Assembly: GCF_030408755.1 (NCBI RefSeq)
Contig: NZ_CP047209.1
Coordinates: 434,001-498,000, forward strand
Direction of reading: 5' to 3'
DNA: 64,000 nt
From: Corynebacterium felinum
GTDB taxonomy: Bacteria; Actinomycetota; Actinomycetes; Mycobacteriales; Mycobacteriaceae
The stretch's first letter is position 1, and every line of letters begins with the position of its first letter. The position numbers and the translations under genes were made by a program. Below, one piece after another: positions 10,035 to 18,354 of the stretch. The notes below the pieces were generated by a model. It worked only from the letters and a program-made list of their open reading frames with translations, was not told the DNA's origin and did no database searches.

Positions 10035-10829
10035 ATGGGTTTCCGTAAACGCCGCAAAGTCATTCCCGCTAAAACCCCAGGCGAACTTGACGCCATGCAA
10101 GCCGCTGGCGAGATTGTGGGCAAGGCACTCCAAGCGGTGAAAGCGCACGCCGCACCGGGGGTGTCCACGCTGGAGCTTGACCAGGTGGCTGAAGAGGTTA
10201 TCCGTGCTTGCGGTGCGATCCCAACCTTTAAGGGTTATGAGGGTTTCCCCGGGTCGATTTGTGCGTCGGTGAATGAGGAAATTGTCCACGGCATCCCTAA
10301 TAAAGATGCGGTGCTGCTTGAGGGCGATCTTGTGTCGGTGGATTGCGGCGCGACCTTAGATGGCTGGGTTGGTGACTCCGCTTGGACTTTCGGCATTGGT
10401 GAGATCAGCGCGGAAGCTCAAGCGTTGAACGAAGCAACCGAGTGGGTGCTCATGGAAGGTTTGAAGGCGATGGTTCCGGGCAACCGGCTGACCGACGTCT
10501 CGCACGCGCTTGAGCTTGCTACCCGCAAGGCGGAGCAGAAGTTCGGCGTGAAGCTGGGCATCGTTGATGGCTATGGTGGGCACGGTATTGGCCGCACCAT
10601 GCACGAGGATCCGTGGCTGCCGAACGAAGGTAAGCCCGGCCGCGGCCCGGAAATTCAGGAAGGTTCCGTGCTGGCTATCGAACCAATGCTCACCCTTGGC
10701 AGCGTTGATTCGATCGTGCTTGAGGATGACTGGACAGTGGTCACCGACGACGATTCGCTCGCCTCCCACTGGGAGCACACCGTAGCTGCCACCAGCGGCG
10801 GCCCACGCATCTTAACCCCACGCTATTAA
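10035..10829 (+). CDS. map: methionine aminopeptidase, type I
   Basis: 264 residues. Conserved metal ligands are visible in [20 protein letters not shown] (two Asp), [15 protein letters not shown] (His) and the late [11 protein letters not shown] (Glu); the final Glu is in the HWEHTVA block. Also [22 protein letters not shown], the substrate-binding His region. It removes initiator Met from nascent proteins. A TTG start at 10023 is possible, but ATG at 10035 gives [18 protein letters not shown], the family's usual beginning. The type Ia form lacks the N-terminal zinc-finger extension. It follows adk in the classical secY-adk-map order. Confidence 0.95.
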   Translation: MGFRKRRKVIPAKTPGELDAMQAAGEIVGKALQAVKAHAAPGVSTLELDQVAEEVIRACGAIPTFKGYEGFPGSICASVNEEIVHGIPNKDAVLLEGDLVSVDCGATLDGWVGDSAWTFGIGEISAEAQALNEATEWVLMEGLKAMVPGNRLTDVSHALELATRKAEQKFGVKLGIVDGYGGHGIGRTMHEDPWLPNEGKPGRGPEIQEGSVLAIEPMLTLGSVDSIVLEDDWTVVTDDDSLASHWEHTVAATSGGPRILTPRY

Positions 10830-11001
10830 TCGCGTATCGACGCCCGCTCACCGCCCCTTTTTATAGCGCTGTGTGCGGGTGTTCTGCTGCCGCAGTGTGC
10901 TGGGCGATGGTGGCGACGTCGATACGCAAGGGGGTGCGAAAACAGCAAAGATTTATAAAAAATGCATAGGTAGCAAATGGTGTTTTGATAAGTAATGTCG
11001 C

Positions 11002-11007
11002 TATAGT
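11002..11007 (+). promoter_or_regulatory. -10 element implying a leaderless transcript for the L,D-transpeptidase
   Basis: TATAGT ends 7 bases before the ATG at 11015, so transcription would begin at or next to the start codon. No Shine-Dalgarno sequence is seen before the ATG, which agrees with leaderless translation common in actinobacteria. Confidence 0.45.
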
Positions 11008-11014
11008 GGACTCT

Positions 11015-11761
11015 ATGTCTTTTCAGCACCCAGCCCACACCGCCCCCCGCAACGGGGATCAGCGCCGCTTCCAGCGCCGTGTCGTAGGCCTGCTCGGCTC
11101 CATCATCGCAGTGTTCTCACTCGCGGCCGCACCACAAGCAGCAGCTCAACCGCTGGTGCCAGGATCCTCCGACCTTTTTGCTAACGCACGCGAAGCCGCA
11201 TGGAACACCCGCGTCAATGTGCACCGTCAAGTCGACGCCACCATGAACCCCATTGCCGCCCAAGGCATTAAGAGCGCAGTCGACAACGTCATCAACGTGA
11301 TCTTCCCCGGCCTGATCGAGCAGAAGAACGCCGCCATTCGCGCCGAACAACAGCGCATCGCTGAAGAAGCCGCCCGTGAAGCAGAGCGCCTTCGCCGCAG
11401 CAACTTCGACTACGGCTCCTGCCCGAAGCACGCCCGCGCCTGCATCGATCTGGCCAAGCAGCGCACTTGGCTGCAAAAAGACGGCGTGGTGCAAGGCGGT
11501 GCCGTGCCTATGTCGTCTGGCGCACCCGGCTGGGAAACCCCGAAGGGCACCCACCGCGTTCTGCGCAAGGTGCGCCACGAAGTGTCCTACATCTTCGACA
11601 ATGCACCAATGCCATACTCCATCTACTTCACCACCACCGGTGTGGCATTCCACGAAGGTGACGTGAACCTGTGGTCGCACGGCTGCATCCACCTTAACCA
11701 CCAAGATGCAGTGACCTTCTGGAATAACCTGCACATAGGTGACGTCGTCTACGTGTACTAA
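11015..11761 (+). CDS. exported L,D-transpeptidase (YkuD domain)
   Basis: 248 residues. A signal peptide (RRVVGLLGSIIAVFSLAAAPQAAA) is followed by a short helical region with a charged coiled coil (IEQKNAAIRAEQQRIAEEAAREAERL). The C-terminal YkuD domain contains VAFHEGDVNLWSHGCIHLN, with His222 and the nucleophile Cys224. Such enzymes form 3-3 cross-links in peptidoglycan or attach proteins to it. The motif HGCIHL differs from the common HGCIR/HGCVR form in having His at the oxyanion-side position. ATG at 11015 is preferred over an upstream TTG because it directly precedes the exported N-terminus. It lies between map and infA. Confidence 0.85.
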   Translation: MSFQHPAHTAPRNGDQRRFQRRVVGLLGSIIAVFSLAAAPQAAAQPLVPGSSDLFANAREAAWNTRVNVHRQVDATMNPIAAQGIKSAVDNVINVIFPGLIEQKNAAIRAEQQRIAEEAAREAERLRRSNFDYGSCPKHARACIDLAKQRTWLQKDGVVQGGAVPMSSGAPGWETPKGTHRVLRKVRHEVSYIFDNAPMPYSIYFTTTGVAFHEGDVNLWSHGCIHLNHQDAVTFWNNLHIGDVVYVY

Positions 11762-11783
11762 CACGCAACACGCAAGCAACACC

Positions 11784-11855
11784 AAGACCGCTGTTTCTTC
11801 TCATACCCCCCACAACCTCAGTGGGATGTGAAGAAAGAAAGCAGCGGTCTTTTTA
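11784..11855 (+). terminator. terminator after the L,D-transpeptidase gene
   Basis: AAGACCGCTG with TTTCTTC on the left arm pairs with GAAGAAAGAAAGCAGCGGTCTT on the right, followed by TTTTT. The stem is long and nearly perfect. Confidence 0.85.
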
Positions 11856-11977
11856 TGCGCGAAGGAAGACATCAGCATTATCTCGTGTGCCAACCAGGCT
11901 CCCAGACGTACATGCTTTCAGGTATGTGCTGCAACATCATCTGAAACTAGGCCTGCGCCCCACTAGCCACTGCAGCC

Positions 11978-12041
11978 AACTCGACCTTTTGCCTTAAAAA
12001 CAGCAGCTAGTAATACTCCTTCTGAGCTAAAGGTCGAGTAA
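11978..12041. repeat. ACTCGACC inverted-repeat element, copy A
   Basis: Begins AACTCGACCTTTTG and ends AAAGGTCGAGTAA, so the termini are inverted repeats around a variable core of about 38 bases. Same architecture as copies at 12177, 48107, 56820, 57027 and 57234. Confidence 0.75.
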
Positions 12042-12176
12042 CCACCAGGCAGCTGTGCTACGACCTCGTCTTTTCGCCCAAATTGCCTGCACTCTAGGGT
12101 TTGCAATCGTGTTCTTTGCTTGTCATGTCGTGTTGGCGAAAGTGTTTATAGTGCGCAAACCCAACGCCAGACCCCA

Positions 12177-12238
12177 AACTCGACTTATAGCTTCTTGGGG
12201 GCAGAAAAACTAGGCCCTGAGGTGAAAAGGTCGAGTAG
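12177..12238. repeat. ACTCGACC inverted-repeat element, copy B
   Basis: Left end AACTCGACTT is degenerate; right end GAAAAGGTCGAGTA is intact. The core differs from the other copies. Confidence 0.6.
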
Positions 12239-12621
12239 CGTCCAGGAAAAGAGTGCAGCGGATCTACTTTTCTTGAGGTGTGGGGCTAAGGCTTTGTGCG
12301 CTTCTAGTTTGCTTTGCTCGTAAATAGTGGGGAAGGGGTGCGTAAAGCGGGGTAGTTGCAGGTGCTGGGGAAAGGGGATGCTGTGAACTGCGACGAAAAG
12401 AGATATGGACGTGTGCGATTCGACGGGGGAAAGAAACTTCTGAGGGGATGCGAGAGCGCACACGAGAGTGCGCACATCGGCTAAGTGGTGAAAGCAGATA
12501 CGTTGACACGGGGGTAAATCTGAATGGCAACCTTTATCAATTCTAAGCTATTTAACAGCTGTACTTAGGTATTGTTTGTGCAGGTTGAAGGCTAATTTGG
12601 TAGAAATAAATGAGAGTGTTG

Positions 12622-12717
12622 TATAGTAATAGTCACTACCTCTCTTAGAACCGAAAACTCCCCTACTTACAAAAGCAGAGAAATCTGTGAATGTGAGTTA
12701 GGGGAGTTTTTGGTTCT
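12622..12717 (+). other. promoter-like hexamer plus long hairpin: candidate small RNA or terminator
   Basis: A TATAGT hexamer (12622-12627) is followed within 20 bases by arms 12647-12670 (AGAACCGAAAACTCCCCTA...) and 12693-12717, which pair almost completely with one bulge and two G-U or mismatched positions. The apical part is CAGA-GAAA-TCTG. No gene lies close on either side. It could be a very short structured transcript, or a terminator whose stem contains the T-run. Candidate only. Confidence 0.4.
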
Positions 12718-13059
12718 CCCCTAAGTTTCTAGCAGGCGAACCGCAAGGATGCTGTGGAAACTATGCGATAGGGTTTGTGGTTGTTTCTCAGGTTTGGTGA
12801 ATTGGCAGGTGCGATAAACCTGAGAGAATTATCGAGAGCGTGCTAAGTATGGTTCTTGGTGCAGGCTATAGGGATAGTGTTCTCGATCGGCGGTAGGTGA
12901 GCGCGATCCGTAACAAGGTTTGGGGGTGGGGTGGGGCGTCGATACGCTCCTGTCACAAGTAGAGAGGGTATCTGAGGGTGAAGAGTGCGGGGGAGGGGGG
13001 AATGCTGTGGTGCGCCCTAGTCTAAAAAACCCGCGTGGGGCAAATCACGCAGCTTGGCG

Positions 13060-13089
13060 TTAGGAAAAAGCCCACCGTACGTGTACTAT
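13060..13089 (+). promoter_or_regulatory. putative promoter of infA and the downstream ribosomal genes
   Basis: TTAGGA (13060-13065), an 18-base spacer and TACTAT (13084-13089) lie about 87 bases ahead of infA. Confidence 0.4.
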
Positions 13090-13175
13090 GAACAGATGGT
13101 GCGGAACCAGTGTGTCCGCATCATGATCGTAGTAACTAACAGAACCGGCACTTAAGCTGGGGAAATGCAGAGGAT

Positions 13176-13397
13176 ATGGCTAAAAAGGAAGGCGCAATTG
13201 AGGTCGAGGGTCGCATCGTCGAACCACTTCCAAACGCAATGTTCCGCGTCGAGCTAGACAACGGACACAAAGTTCTTGCGCACATCAGTGGCAAGATGCG
13301 CCAGCACTACATCCGTATCCTCCCAGAGGATCGTGTCGTGGTGGAGCTCTCTCCGTACGACCTGACCCGCGGACGCATCGTTTACCGCTACAAATAA
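13176..13397 (+). CDS. infA: translation initiation factor IF-1
   Basis: 73 residues, one OB fold: [70 protein letters not shown]-1 binds the A site of the 30S subunit during initiation. Full length. An AGAGGA site lies 7 bases before the ATG. The small rpmJ (L36) gene that often follows is absent here; a 225-base leader separates infA from rpsM. Confidence 0.98.
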   Translation: MAKKEGAIEVEGRIVEPLPNAMFRVELDNGHKVLAHISGKMRQHYIRILPEDRVVVELSPYDLTRGRIVYRYK

Positions 13398-13622
13398 ACC
13401 ACTTTAAGCCTTCATGCTTCACTGGCGCGCAACGGGGAAGACCTCACTGCCTCACGCAGGGTAAACCCCCAAGCGCCACCCACTACCTCCGGCCGCGGTG
13501 GCTGGAGCCTTCCATTTCTTACACCCCTTCATCTTGAGAAACCCTCGTGGTGGACGAAGGAGGTTATTGGTAAGGACGAGCATGGAGAAAACCACCGTAA
13601 CAACCGGAAAGGTACCGCCACT

Positions 13623-13991
13623 ATGGCACGTCTTGCTGGTGTTGACCTCCCACGCAACAAGCGTATGGAGGTTGCACTTACCTACATCTACGGCATCGGC
13701 CCAGCCCGTGCCGCACAGCTGCTCGAGGAGACCGGCATCTCCCCGGACCTGCGCACCGACAACCTCACCGACGAGCAGCTGTCTGCTCTGCGTGACGTTA
13801 TCGAAGCAACCTGGAAGGTTGAGGGTGACCTCCGCCGCCAGGTTCAGGCCGACATCCGTCGCAAGATCGAGATCGGCTGCTACCAGGGCCTGCGCCACCG
13901 CCGTGGCCTGCCTGTCCGTGGCCAGCGCACCAAGACCAACGCTCGCACGCGTAAGGGTCCGAAGAAGACCATCGCCGGAAAGAAGAAGTAA
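13623..13991 (+). CDS. rpsM: 30S ribosomal protein S13
   Basis: 122 residues: [20 protein letters not shown] at the start, the helix-hairpin region [19 protein letters not shown], and the C-terminal [22 protein letters not shown] that reaches the P-site tRNA. S13 forms intersubunit bridges. First of the rpsM-rpsK-rpsD-rpoA-rplQ run. Confidence 0.98.
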   Translation: MARLAGVDLPRNKRMEVALTYIYGIGPARAAQLLEETGISPDLRTDNLTDEQLSALRDVIEATWKVEGDLRRQVQADIRRKIEIGCYQGLRHRRGLPVRGQRTKTNARTRKGPKKTIAGKKK

Positions 13992-13994
13992 TTC

Positions 13995-14399
13995 ATGCCT
14001 CCAAAAGCACGCGCTAACGCACGCCGCACTGGTCGTCGCGTTGTAAAGAAGAACGTGGCAGCTGGCCACGCTTACATCAAGTCCACCTTCAACAACACCA
14101 TCGTTTCCATCACGGATCCTTCCGGTGCTGTTATCTCTTGGGCATCCTCCGGCCACGTCGGATTCAAGGGTTCCCGTAAGTCCACCCCATTCGCCGCACA
14201 GCTGGCAGCTGAGAACGCTGCACGCAAGGCAATGGAGCACGGCATGAAGAAGGTCGAAGTTTTCGTTAAGGGTCCAGGTTCTGGCCGCGAGACCGCTATC
14301 CGTTCCCTCCAGGCAGCCGGCCTTGAGGTTACTGCGATCTCTGATGTCACCCCACAGCCATTTAACGGCTGCCGCCCACCAAAGCGTCGTCGCGTCTAA
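13995..14399 (+). CDS. rpsK: 30S ribosomal protein S11
   Basis: 134 residues with [41 protein letters not shown] and the C-terminal [18 protein letters not shown], all S11 hallmarks. S11 lies on the 30S platform. It begins 3 bases after rpsM, in the usual alpha-operon order. Confidence 0.98.
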   Translation: MPPKARANARRTGRRVVKKNVAAGHAYIKSTFNNTIVSITDPSGAVISWASSGHVGFKGSRKSTPFAAQLAAENAARKAMEHGMKKVEVFVKGPGSGRETAIRSLQAAGLEVTAISDVTPQPFNGCRPPKRRRV

Positions 14400-14422
14400 G
14401 GAAAGGAAAAAGGTCACTTACT

Positions 14423-15028
14423 ATGGCACGTTATACCGGTCCAGTAACCCGTAAGTCCCGCCGCCTCCGCGTCGACCTCGTCGGCGGAGACCGCGCATTC
14501 GAGAAGCGCCCATACCCTCCAGGACAAGCTGGGCGTAACCGCATCAAGGAATCTGAGTACTTGCTGCAGCTTCAGGAGAAGCAGAAGGCTAAGTACACCT
14601 ACGGCGTACTGGAGAAGCAGTTCCGCCGTTACTACGCTGAGGCTAACCGCCTGCCAGGCAAGACCGGTGAGAACCTGGTCATCCTGCTGGAGTCCCGCCT
14701 TGACAACGTTGTTTACCGCGCAGGTCTGGCACGTACCCGTCGTCAGGCTCGCCAGCTGGTCTCCCACGGCCACTTCCTGGTAAACGGCAAGAAGGTCAAC
14801 GTTCCTTCCTACCGTGTCTCCCAGTACGACATCATCGACGTTCGTGAGAAGTCTCAGAAGATGGTGTGGTTCGAAGAGGCTCAGGAGAACCTGGTTGATG
14901 CAGTTGTTCCTGCATGGCTTCAGGTTGTCCCTGCTACCCTGCGCATCCTCGTGCACCAGCTGCCCGAGCGCGCTCAGATCGACGTTCCGCTGCAAGAGCA
15001 GCTCATCGTCGAGCTTTACTCGAAGTAA
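14423..15028 (+). CDS. rpsD: 30S ribosomal protein S4
   Basis: 201 residues: MARYTGPVTRKSRRLRVDL, EKRPYPPGQAGRNR, the S4 RNA-binding domain (LESRLDNVVYRAGLARTRRQARQLVSHGHFLVNG) and the C-terminal PERAQIDVPLQEQLIVELYSK. S4 nucleates 16S rRNA folding. The N-terminal region lacks the zinc-binding Cys cluster (C-minus form), common in actinobacteria with paralogues. GGAAAGG precedes the start. Confidence 0.98.
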   Translation: MARYTGPVTRKSRRLRVDLVGGDRAFEKRPYPPGQAGRNRIKESEYLLQLQEKQKAKYTYGVLEKQFRRYYAEANRLPGKTGENLVILLESRLDNVVYRAGLARTRRQARQLVSHGHFLVNGKKVNVPSYRVSQYDIIDVREKSQKMVWFEEAQENLVDAVVPAWLQVVPATLRILVHQLPERAQIDVPLQEQLIVELYSK

Positions 15029-15156
15029 TTCTGCCTTTGCGCTTGTCCGCGTTTTTCGTGGATGGCGCCAGCGCAGGAATCTTTGCCAAGATTTTCTTTC
15101 CATCCTTTCCGCCCACGCAGACGTCAAATAGCGGTCGTCAATACTAGGAGAGTTTC

Positions 15157-16173
15157 ATGCTCATTTCTCAGCGCCCAACCCTCAGCGAGGAAATCGTCGA
15201 TAGCGCTCGTTCCAGGTTCATTATTGAGCCACTGGAGCCAGGTTTCGGCTACACCCTTGGTAACTCGCTGCGTCGTACCCTGCTGTCTTCCATCCCTGGT
15301 GCAGCAGTGACTAGCGTCAAGATCGATGGTGTGCTCCACGAGTTCACCACTATCGCTGGTGTGAAGGAAGATGTCTCCGACATCCTGCTGAACATCAAGG
15401 GTTTGGTCATCTCTTCTGACTCCGATGAGCCAGTTGTGATGAACCTGAGTGTGGAGGGCCCAGGTGTGGTCACCGCCGGTAGCATTTCGCTGCCAGCTGG
15501 TGTTGAAATCCACAACCCTGATCTTCACATCGCTACCCTGAATGAGCAGGGTCGCTTGGAGGTTGAGATGGTTGTTGAGCGTGGCCGTGGCTACGTTCCC
15601 GCAACCATGTTCTCCGGTACCACTGAAATTGGTCGCATTCCTGTCGACCAGATTTACTCCCCAGTGTTGAAGGTTAGCTACAATGTTGAGGCTACTCGTG
15701 TTGAGCAGCGCACCGACTTTGACAAGCTGATCATCGATGTGGAGACCAAGAACTCTATGGCTCCACGCGACGCCCTGGCGTCTGCTGGTAAGACCCTGGT
15801 TGAGCTGTTCGGCTTGTGCCGCGAGCTCAACGTTGCTGCCGAGGGCATTGAAATCGGTCCTTCCCCACAGGAGACCGAGTACATTGCCGCTTACAGCATG
15901 CCAATTGAGGACCTGCGTTTCTCGGTTCGTTCTTATAACTGCCTGAAGCGCCAGGAGATCCACACCGTTGGTGAGCTGGCTGAGTGCTCTGAGTCCGACT
16001 TGTTGGACATCCGTAACTTTGGCCAGAAGTCCATCAACGAGGTGAAGATCAAGCTTGCTGGTTTGGGTCTGACCTTGAAGGATGCGCCTGAAGATTTCGA
16101 TCCGTCCCAGCTTGAGGGTTACGACGCTGAAACTGGCGACTACATCGATCTGGATCCGGAAGATTCCGAGTAA
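15157..16173 (+). CDS. rpoA: DNA-directed RNA polymerase subunit alpha
   Basis: 338 residues. N-terminal dimerisation domain ([32 protein letters not shown], with the conserved Arg pair) and C-terminal DNA-binding domain ([43 protein letters not shown]). Alpha dimers start polymerase assembly and contact UP elements and activators. The acidic tail ([12 protein letters not shown]) is usual for actinobacteria. GGAGAG lies 8 bases before the ATG. Confidence 0.98.
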   Translation: MLISQRPTLSEEIVDSARSRFIIEPLEPGFGYTLGNSLRRTLLSSIPGAAVTSVKIDGVLHEFTTIAGVKEDVSDILLNIKGLVISSDSDEPVVMNLSVEGPGVVTAGSISLPAGVEIHNPDLHIATLNEQGRLEVEMVVERGRGYVPATMFSGTTEIGRIPVDQIYSPVLKVSYNVEATRVEQRTDFDKLIIDVETKNSMAPRDALASAGKTLVELFGLCRELNVAAEGIEIGPSPQETEYIAAYSMPIEDLRFSVRSYNCLKRQEIHTVGELAECSESDLLDIRNFGQKSINEVKIKLAGLGLTLKDAPEDFDPSQLEGYDAETGDYIDLDPEDSE

Positions 16174-16237
16174 AAAGCTGTAAGTCCGTATATCTTACGG
16201 ACGCGCTCACTTAAATCTGTACACGAGGAGTACATCA

Positions 16238-16732
16238 ATGCCTACCCCAAAGAAGGGCGCCCGTCTCGGCGGTTCCGCGAGCCACCAGAAGCACATTCTG
16301 TCTAACCTCGCAGCACAGCTGATCGAGCACGGCGCTATCAAGACCACTGACGCTAAGGCTAAGGTCTTGCGTCCATATGTTGAAAAGCTGATCACCAAGG
16401 CGAAGAGCGGCACTTTGGCCGATCGTCGTAACGTGCTGAAGCTGGTTCCTCACAAGGATGTTGTTGCTCACCTTTTCGATGAGCTGGCTCCTAAGTTCGA
16501 GAACCGCACCGGTGGTTACACCCGCATCGTGAAGCTTGAGAACCGTAAGGGCGACAACGCGCCTATGAGCTTGATCGCTCTGGTTCTTGAGGAGACCGTT
16601 TCCTCCGAGGCAACCCGCGCTGCACGTGCAGCTGCATCCAAGGTTGCAGAGGAGAAGGCTGACGAGGCTCCAGCTGCTGAAGAAGCAGCTGTTGAGGCTG
16701 AAGAAGCTGAAGCAAAGGACGACGAGAAGTAA
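16238..16732 (+). CDS. rplQ: 50S ribosomal protein L17
   Basis: 164 residues. Conserved core [61 protein letters not shown]. The final 35 to 40 residues form an Ala/Glu-rich acidic tail beyond the core, a known actinobacterial extension. Last gene of the alpha operon, followed by a strong terminator. Confidence 0.98.
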   Translation: MPTPKKGARLGGSASHQKHILSNLAAQLIEHGAIKTTDAKAKVLRPYVEKLITKAKSGTLADRRNVLKLVPHKDVVAHLFDELAPKFENRTGGYTRIVKLENRKGDNAPMSLIALVLEETVSSEATRAARAAASKVAEEKADEAPAAEEAAVEAEEAEAKDDEK

Positions 16733-16753
16733 TTCTCACTCACGTCGAACTTT

Positions 16754-16797
16754 AAAAAACTCCCAACCATCATCACTGGTGGTTGGGAGTTTTTTTA
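16754..16797 (+). terminator. terminator after rplQ
   Basis: AAAAAACTCCCAACCA pairs with TGGTTGGGAGTTTTTTT around a short loop. It ends in a T-run and is also A-rich at the 5' side, so it could work for the convergent minus-strand gene too. Confidence 0.9.
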
Positions 16798-16883
16798 GTG
16801 ATGCCCCCACCCCGACAGCTGTGCACAAGGCGAAGAGGCAGGCAGTGTGTCGGCGTCGAAAAGCATGCGTGTGATGTGCGCGT

Positions 16884-17135
16884 CTACAGTGCAGAATCAA
16901 GCACATCGCTGATATCCATACTCACCTTCCCTTCGCGCACAAACGCGGGAATGCCCAGGTAGCCGTCTTTCTTCGCGGCGTCGAAAGCAGGATGCGTATC
17001 GCGCAGGCGCGTGAACTGTTTTAGCGCCACTATGGACTCAGTGATGATCACATACTCGTAGTGGATGCCGCGGGCATCTAACGCCGCAGTTGCCTCCACA
17101 CAGTCGGGGCAGAGGGGAGTTCCGTAAACAATCAT
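16884..17135 (-). CDS. glutaredoxin-like protein
   Basis: 83 residues with a thioredoxin fold pattern: MIVYGTPLCPDCVEATAALD (redox motif C-P-D-C), cis-Pro region YLGIPAFVRE. The C-x-x-C at residues 9-12 marks it as a dithiol glutaredoxin-like oxidoreductase. CPDC differs from the classical CPYC, so its partner may be mycothiol or another thiol system; this is inference. AAGGTGAGG precedes the ATG at 17135. It lies convergent to rplQ and divergent from truA. Confidence 0.8.
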   Translation of the reverse strand: MIVYGTPLCPDCVEATAALDARGIHYEYVIITESIVALKQFTRLRDTHPAFDAAKKDGYLGIPAFVREGKVSMDISDVLDSAL

Positions 17136-17243
17136 GCCTCACCTTTCACACAGACACATTTGTTGAATATTTCCCAGCAAAACCTGCAGGGTTTTGGGGT
17201 GCACCTGCTAGTGTAGACGCAGCATTTGCTACGGTTAGTGATC

Positions 17244-18122
17244 GTGACTAGCTGCGAACACAACACATCAACCCCCACCGACTCCCCGCTGGTGCGCGTG
17301 CGCCTCGACCTCGCCTATGACGGCACACATTTTCACGGGTGGGCGAAACAGGGAACCTCAAACCTGCGCACGGTGCAGAAAGTGCTCGAAGAAGCGCTTG
17401 CGCTGATCTTGCGCCACCCAGTGGAGCTGACGGTTGCCGGTCGCACGGATGCAGGCGTGCACGCGGCAGGGCAGGTCGCGCACTTCGATATCCCCGAAAG
17501 TGCCCTGGATACGCGCAGCATCGCAGGCAACCCGGCGAACCTGATTCGTCGGCTCGCGCGGCTGCTGCCTGAAGATGTGCGGGTGCACGATGCGTCGTTG
17601 GCCCCCGAAGGCTTCGACGCCCGCTTTTCTGCTTTGCGACGCCACTACGTCTACCGGCTCACAGCACACCCCAGGGGGGCGCTGCCCACCCGGGCAATCG
17701 ATACGGCGCACTGGCCGAAAAAACTCGATCTTTCCGCCATGCAGGAAGCAGCGGACGCCCTGATTGGGCTGCATGATTTTGCAGCGTTTTGTAAACATCG
17801 TGAAGGCGCAACGACTATTCGTGATCTGCAGGAATTCTCCTGGCATGATGTGTCTACGCCCATTGAACCGCTCACCTATGAGGCGCATGTGACCGCCGAT
17901 GCTTTTTGTTGGTCCATGGTTCGCTCGCTTGTCGGTTGCTGTTTGGCAGTAGGGGAGGGGAAACGCGAACTCGGTTTCAGTGCCTCCCTCCTGTCTGAAA
18001 CGCAGCGTAGTTCCCGCGTCCCGGTGGCCCCAGCGAAAGGGTTGTCGCTGGTGGGGGTGGATTACCCAGTCGATGATCAATTGGCGGCGCGTGCACACTT
18101 GACTCGCGCCAAGCGCAGCTAG
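17244..18122 (+). CDS. truA: tRNA pseudouridine(38-40) synthase TruA
   Basis: 292 residues from the GTG at 17244. Catalytic Asp69 lies in [18 protein letters not shown]; other family blocks are [45 protein letters not shown] and [17 protein letters not shown]. It isomerises U38-U40 in the anticodon arm. Start choice is uncertain: TTG at 17226, GTG at 17238 and GTG at 17244 are all in frame with no strong ribosome site. It follows rplQ in many actinobacteria; here the glutaredoxin gene is in between on the other strand. Confidence 0.93.
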   Translation: MTSCEHNTSTPTDSPLVRVRLDLAYDGTHFHGWAKQGTSNLRTVQKVLEEALALILRHPVELTVAGRTDAGVHAAGQVAHFDIPESALDTRSIAGNPANLIRRLARLLPEDVRVHDASLAPEGFDARFSALRRHYVYRLTAHPRGALPTRAIDTAHWPKKLDLSAMQEAADALIGLHDFAAFCKHREGATTIRDLQEFSWHDVSTPIEPLTYEAHVTADAFCWSMVRSLVGCCLAVGEGKRELGFSASLLSETQRSSRVPVAPAKGLSLVGVDYPVDDQLAARAHLTRAKRS

Positions 18123-18354
18123 GGTTGAGGCTTTGGGCGCAGCTTACTGCTTTCCTAGCATTGTTGCTTAGTCTCTTAAGGATTGTGGATTAACATCAGT
18201 GTGGGTGAAAGCCCTGAAATAAAAGCTTCGTGTTTTCCTCATGCCCTTGCCAGATCACATCGTGTACGTGCATCAGCACTGTGCGCGTCAGTTCTGCAGA
18301 GGTGTCATGGGGTGGGTGATGAGGCAAAAAAGATAAGCGAAAAAGAGAGAAGCG

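Larger units (their letters stand above)
11862..13058. other. gene-free region between the L,D-transpeptidase and infA
   Basis: About 1.2 kb with no convincing coding frame; short frames lack ribosome sites and biased composition. It holds two copies of the ACTCGACC inverted-repeat element (11978-12041, 12177-12238), a long hairpin with a promoter-like hexamer (12622-12717) and a GGCGTCGATACGC motif (12935-12947). It separates map from infA, which are usually adjacent. Confidence 0.6.

Noticed and set aside
12120..12323. 67-codon plus-strand frame in the map-infA gap
   Set aside because: It overlaps inverted-repeat copy B, has no ribosome site and a Ser/Cys/Leu-rich chance composition.
13398..13622. 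Possible rpmJ (L36) gene between infA and rpsM
   Set aside because: No frame with the L36 Cys pattern (C-x-x-C...H) is present on either strand; the stretch is a leader.
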